From Domibacillus iocasae (lineage in GTDB: Bacteria; Bacillota; Bacilli; Bacillales; Domibacillaceae), in NCBI RefSeq assembly GCF_001750285.1, contig NZ_MAMP01000022.1, positions 310,001-374,000 on the forward strand: 64,000 nt of DNA, in the 5' to 3' direction. Position numbers and translations under genes: made by a program. The notes beneath the pieces are model-generated. The model saw only the letters and a program-made list of their open reading frames with translations. It searched no databases and was not told the origin of the DNA. Of the stretch, positions 63,174 through 64,000 are shown in pieces. Every line of letters begins with the position of its first letter. The first letter of the stretch is position 1.

Positions 63174-64000
63174 ATGATAAAAATCGGGTATCGAACGGCC
63201 AAAACGGCAATCGGCATAGCGGTTTCCATTTTAATCGCGGAATGGATCGGTCTTCATAATGCCGCTTCGGCCGGCATCATTGCTATTCTTTGCATTCAAA
63301 ACACAAAACAGCAGTCGCTGAAAGCTTCATGGACACGGCTTGTGGCAGGGGTGGTCGCACTTTTTTACTCAGCTTTGTTTTTTGAACTGCTGTCCTACCA
63401 TGCCGTTGTAATTGGTCTCATCTTAATTGTATTTATTCCGACGACAGTAGCGCTTAAAACGCAGGAAGGCATCGTATCAAGCACTGTTCTCATTTTACAT
63501 ATGTATGCTGCAAAAGAATTGTCGACGGCAATCATTTTAAATGAAATAGGTCTGGTCGTTATCGGAGTTGGTGTTGCACTCGTATTGAATTCCTACATGC
63601 CGAGTGTGGAAAATGAACTTTTGAAAATGCAGCAGCAAACAGAAAAACTGTTTGAACGTATTTTGAAGGAAATTACGGCGTATTTACGGACAAACGACCA
63701 TAGCTGGGATGGAAAAGAATTAACCGAAACAGCAGACTTGCTTAAAAAAGCAAAATCGCTTGCCTATAAAGACGTTCAAAACCATTTTACCCGCCATAAC
63801 AGCCTGTTTTATCAATATTTTACGATGCGTGAAAAGCAGTTTGAAATTATTGAGCGGCTCATTTCCGTTGTTATTTCCATTTCACATCGGCCGGAACAGG
63901 CCGAAATGATTGCGGAATTTATGGAAGAAGTAAAAGAGAATATTCATCCAGGCAATACAGCCAAGCTGCATTTAAGCCATTTAAACGACTTGAAGCGGGA
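63174..64000 (+). CDS. yqjA: Aromatic acid exporter family protein YqjA (partial, runs off the window)
   Basis: At least 275 residues, no stop before the end. Four or five N-terminal membrane segments (TAKTAIGIAVSILIAEWIGL; AGVVALFYSALFFELLSYHA; TVLILHMYAAKELSTAIILN) and a long helical cytoplasmic domain match the DUF939/ArAE family, of B. subtilis yqjA. Substrate unknown. ATG 63174 follows GAGGTG. It lies after brxB as in B. subtilis. Confidence 0.9.
   Translation, partial: MIKIGYRTAKTAIGIAVSILIAEWIGLHNAASAGIIAILCIQNTKQQSLKASWTRLVAGVVALFYSALFFELLSYHAVVIGLILIVFIPTTVALKTQEGIVSSTVLILHMYAAKELSTAIILNEIGLVVIGVGVALVLNSYMPSVENELLKMQQQTEKLFERILKEITAYLRTNDHSWDGKELTETADLLKKAKSLAYKDVQNHFTRHNSLFYQYFTMREKQFEIIERLISVVISISHRPEQAEMIAEFMEEVKENIHPGNTAKLHLSHLNDLKR

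Noticed and set aside
63032-63259. 75-aa forward ORF before yqjA
   Set aside because: It translates the dispersed repeat and overlaps the true yqjA start in another frame.
1-64000. CRISPR arrays, prophage, insertion sequences, tRNA or rRNA genes
   Set aside because: No direct-repeat arrays, transposase or phage genes, tRNA cloverleaf or rRNA sequence were recognised; tRNA was judged by eye only, so a dedicated scan would be more sensitive.

Overview
The window is a stretch of core chromosome from an endospore-forming member of the Bacillaceae (Firmicutes). The evidence is a complete spoIIIA operon, spoIVB and spo0A, a ComG competence operon, strong AAGGAGG-type ribosome-binding sites, frequent TTG/GTG starts, and a gene order that largely follows the Bacillus subtilis pst-yqg-yqh-spo0A-bkd-yqj region. 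It is not B. subtilis itself: several B. subtilis blocks are missing and others are inserted. Genus and species cannot be fixed from sequence reading alone.

Layout. 1-2777: end of a phosphate uptake operon (pstC-pstA-pstB). 2787-3589: two small reverse genes of the YqzC/YqzD type. 3738-7465: a three-gene glycan module (DUF4912 protein, a GH57-like/GT4 glycosyltransferase fusion, a sugar nucleotidyltransferase). 7517-11028: rpmG, 5-formyl-THF cyclo-ligase, rhomboid protease GluP, YqgQ, glucokinase. 11440-15659: LTA synthase-type enzyme, DUF2759, an MBL-fold hydrolase, MgsR/Spx-like regulator, a frameshifted HTH regulator, DUF2626. 15786-19692: comGA-GG. 19695-22541: reverse yqhG, SNF2 helicase yqhH and rhodanese yqhL. 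22704-26307: octanoyltransferase lipM and a B12-dependent ribonucleotide reductase under a likely NrdR-controlled promoter. 26409-30436: yqhP, yqhQ, yqhR, aroQ, an Xaa-Pro peptidase and efp. 30540-36428: an inserted acyl-CoA dehydrogenase, then spoIIIAA-AH behind a good sigma-E promoter. 36580-48060: accB-accC-asp23, nusB-folD, xseA-xseB-ispA, dxs-yqxC, ahrC-recN. 48150-50175: spoIVB and spo0A. 50176-51048: a gene-poor scar that carries a short duplicated remnant of the spo0A 3' end. 51049-56113: DUF2627 (reverse) and the branched-chain 2-oxoacid dehydrogenase genes lpdV-bkdAA-bkdAB-bkdB. 56475-57335: a secreted DUF1002 protein (reverse). 57532-62317: methylmalonyl-CoA mutase and its chaperone (mutA-mutB-meaB). 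62522-64000: bacilliredoxin brxB and the start of yqjA.

How the genes fit together. The right end looks like a branched-chain amino acid and propionyl-CoA catabolic block: the bkd complex makes branched acyl-CoAs, and the B12-dependent mutase converts methylmalonyl-CoA from propionyl-CoA to succinyl-CoA. B. subtilis carries methylcitrate-cycle genes between spo0A and bkd; none are seen here. Two enzymes in the window (NrdJ and MutAB) need adenosylcobalamin. The centre combines sporulation channel and checkpoint genes with fatty-acid, isoprenoid and DNA-repair housekeeping.

Most of the window is ordinary. The points most worth a second look are the GH57-like/GT4 glycan module with apparently lost hydrolase catalytic residues, the spo0A 3'-end duplicate and scar, a three-copy dispersed intergenic repeat, the paired NrdR boxes, and the altered bkd/propionate neighbourhood. 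No CRISPR array, prophage, insertion sequence, tRNA or rRNA was seen.
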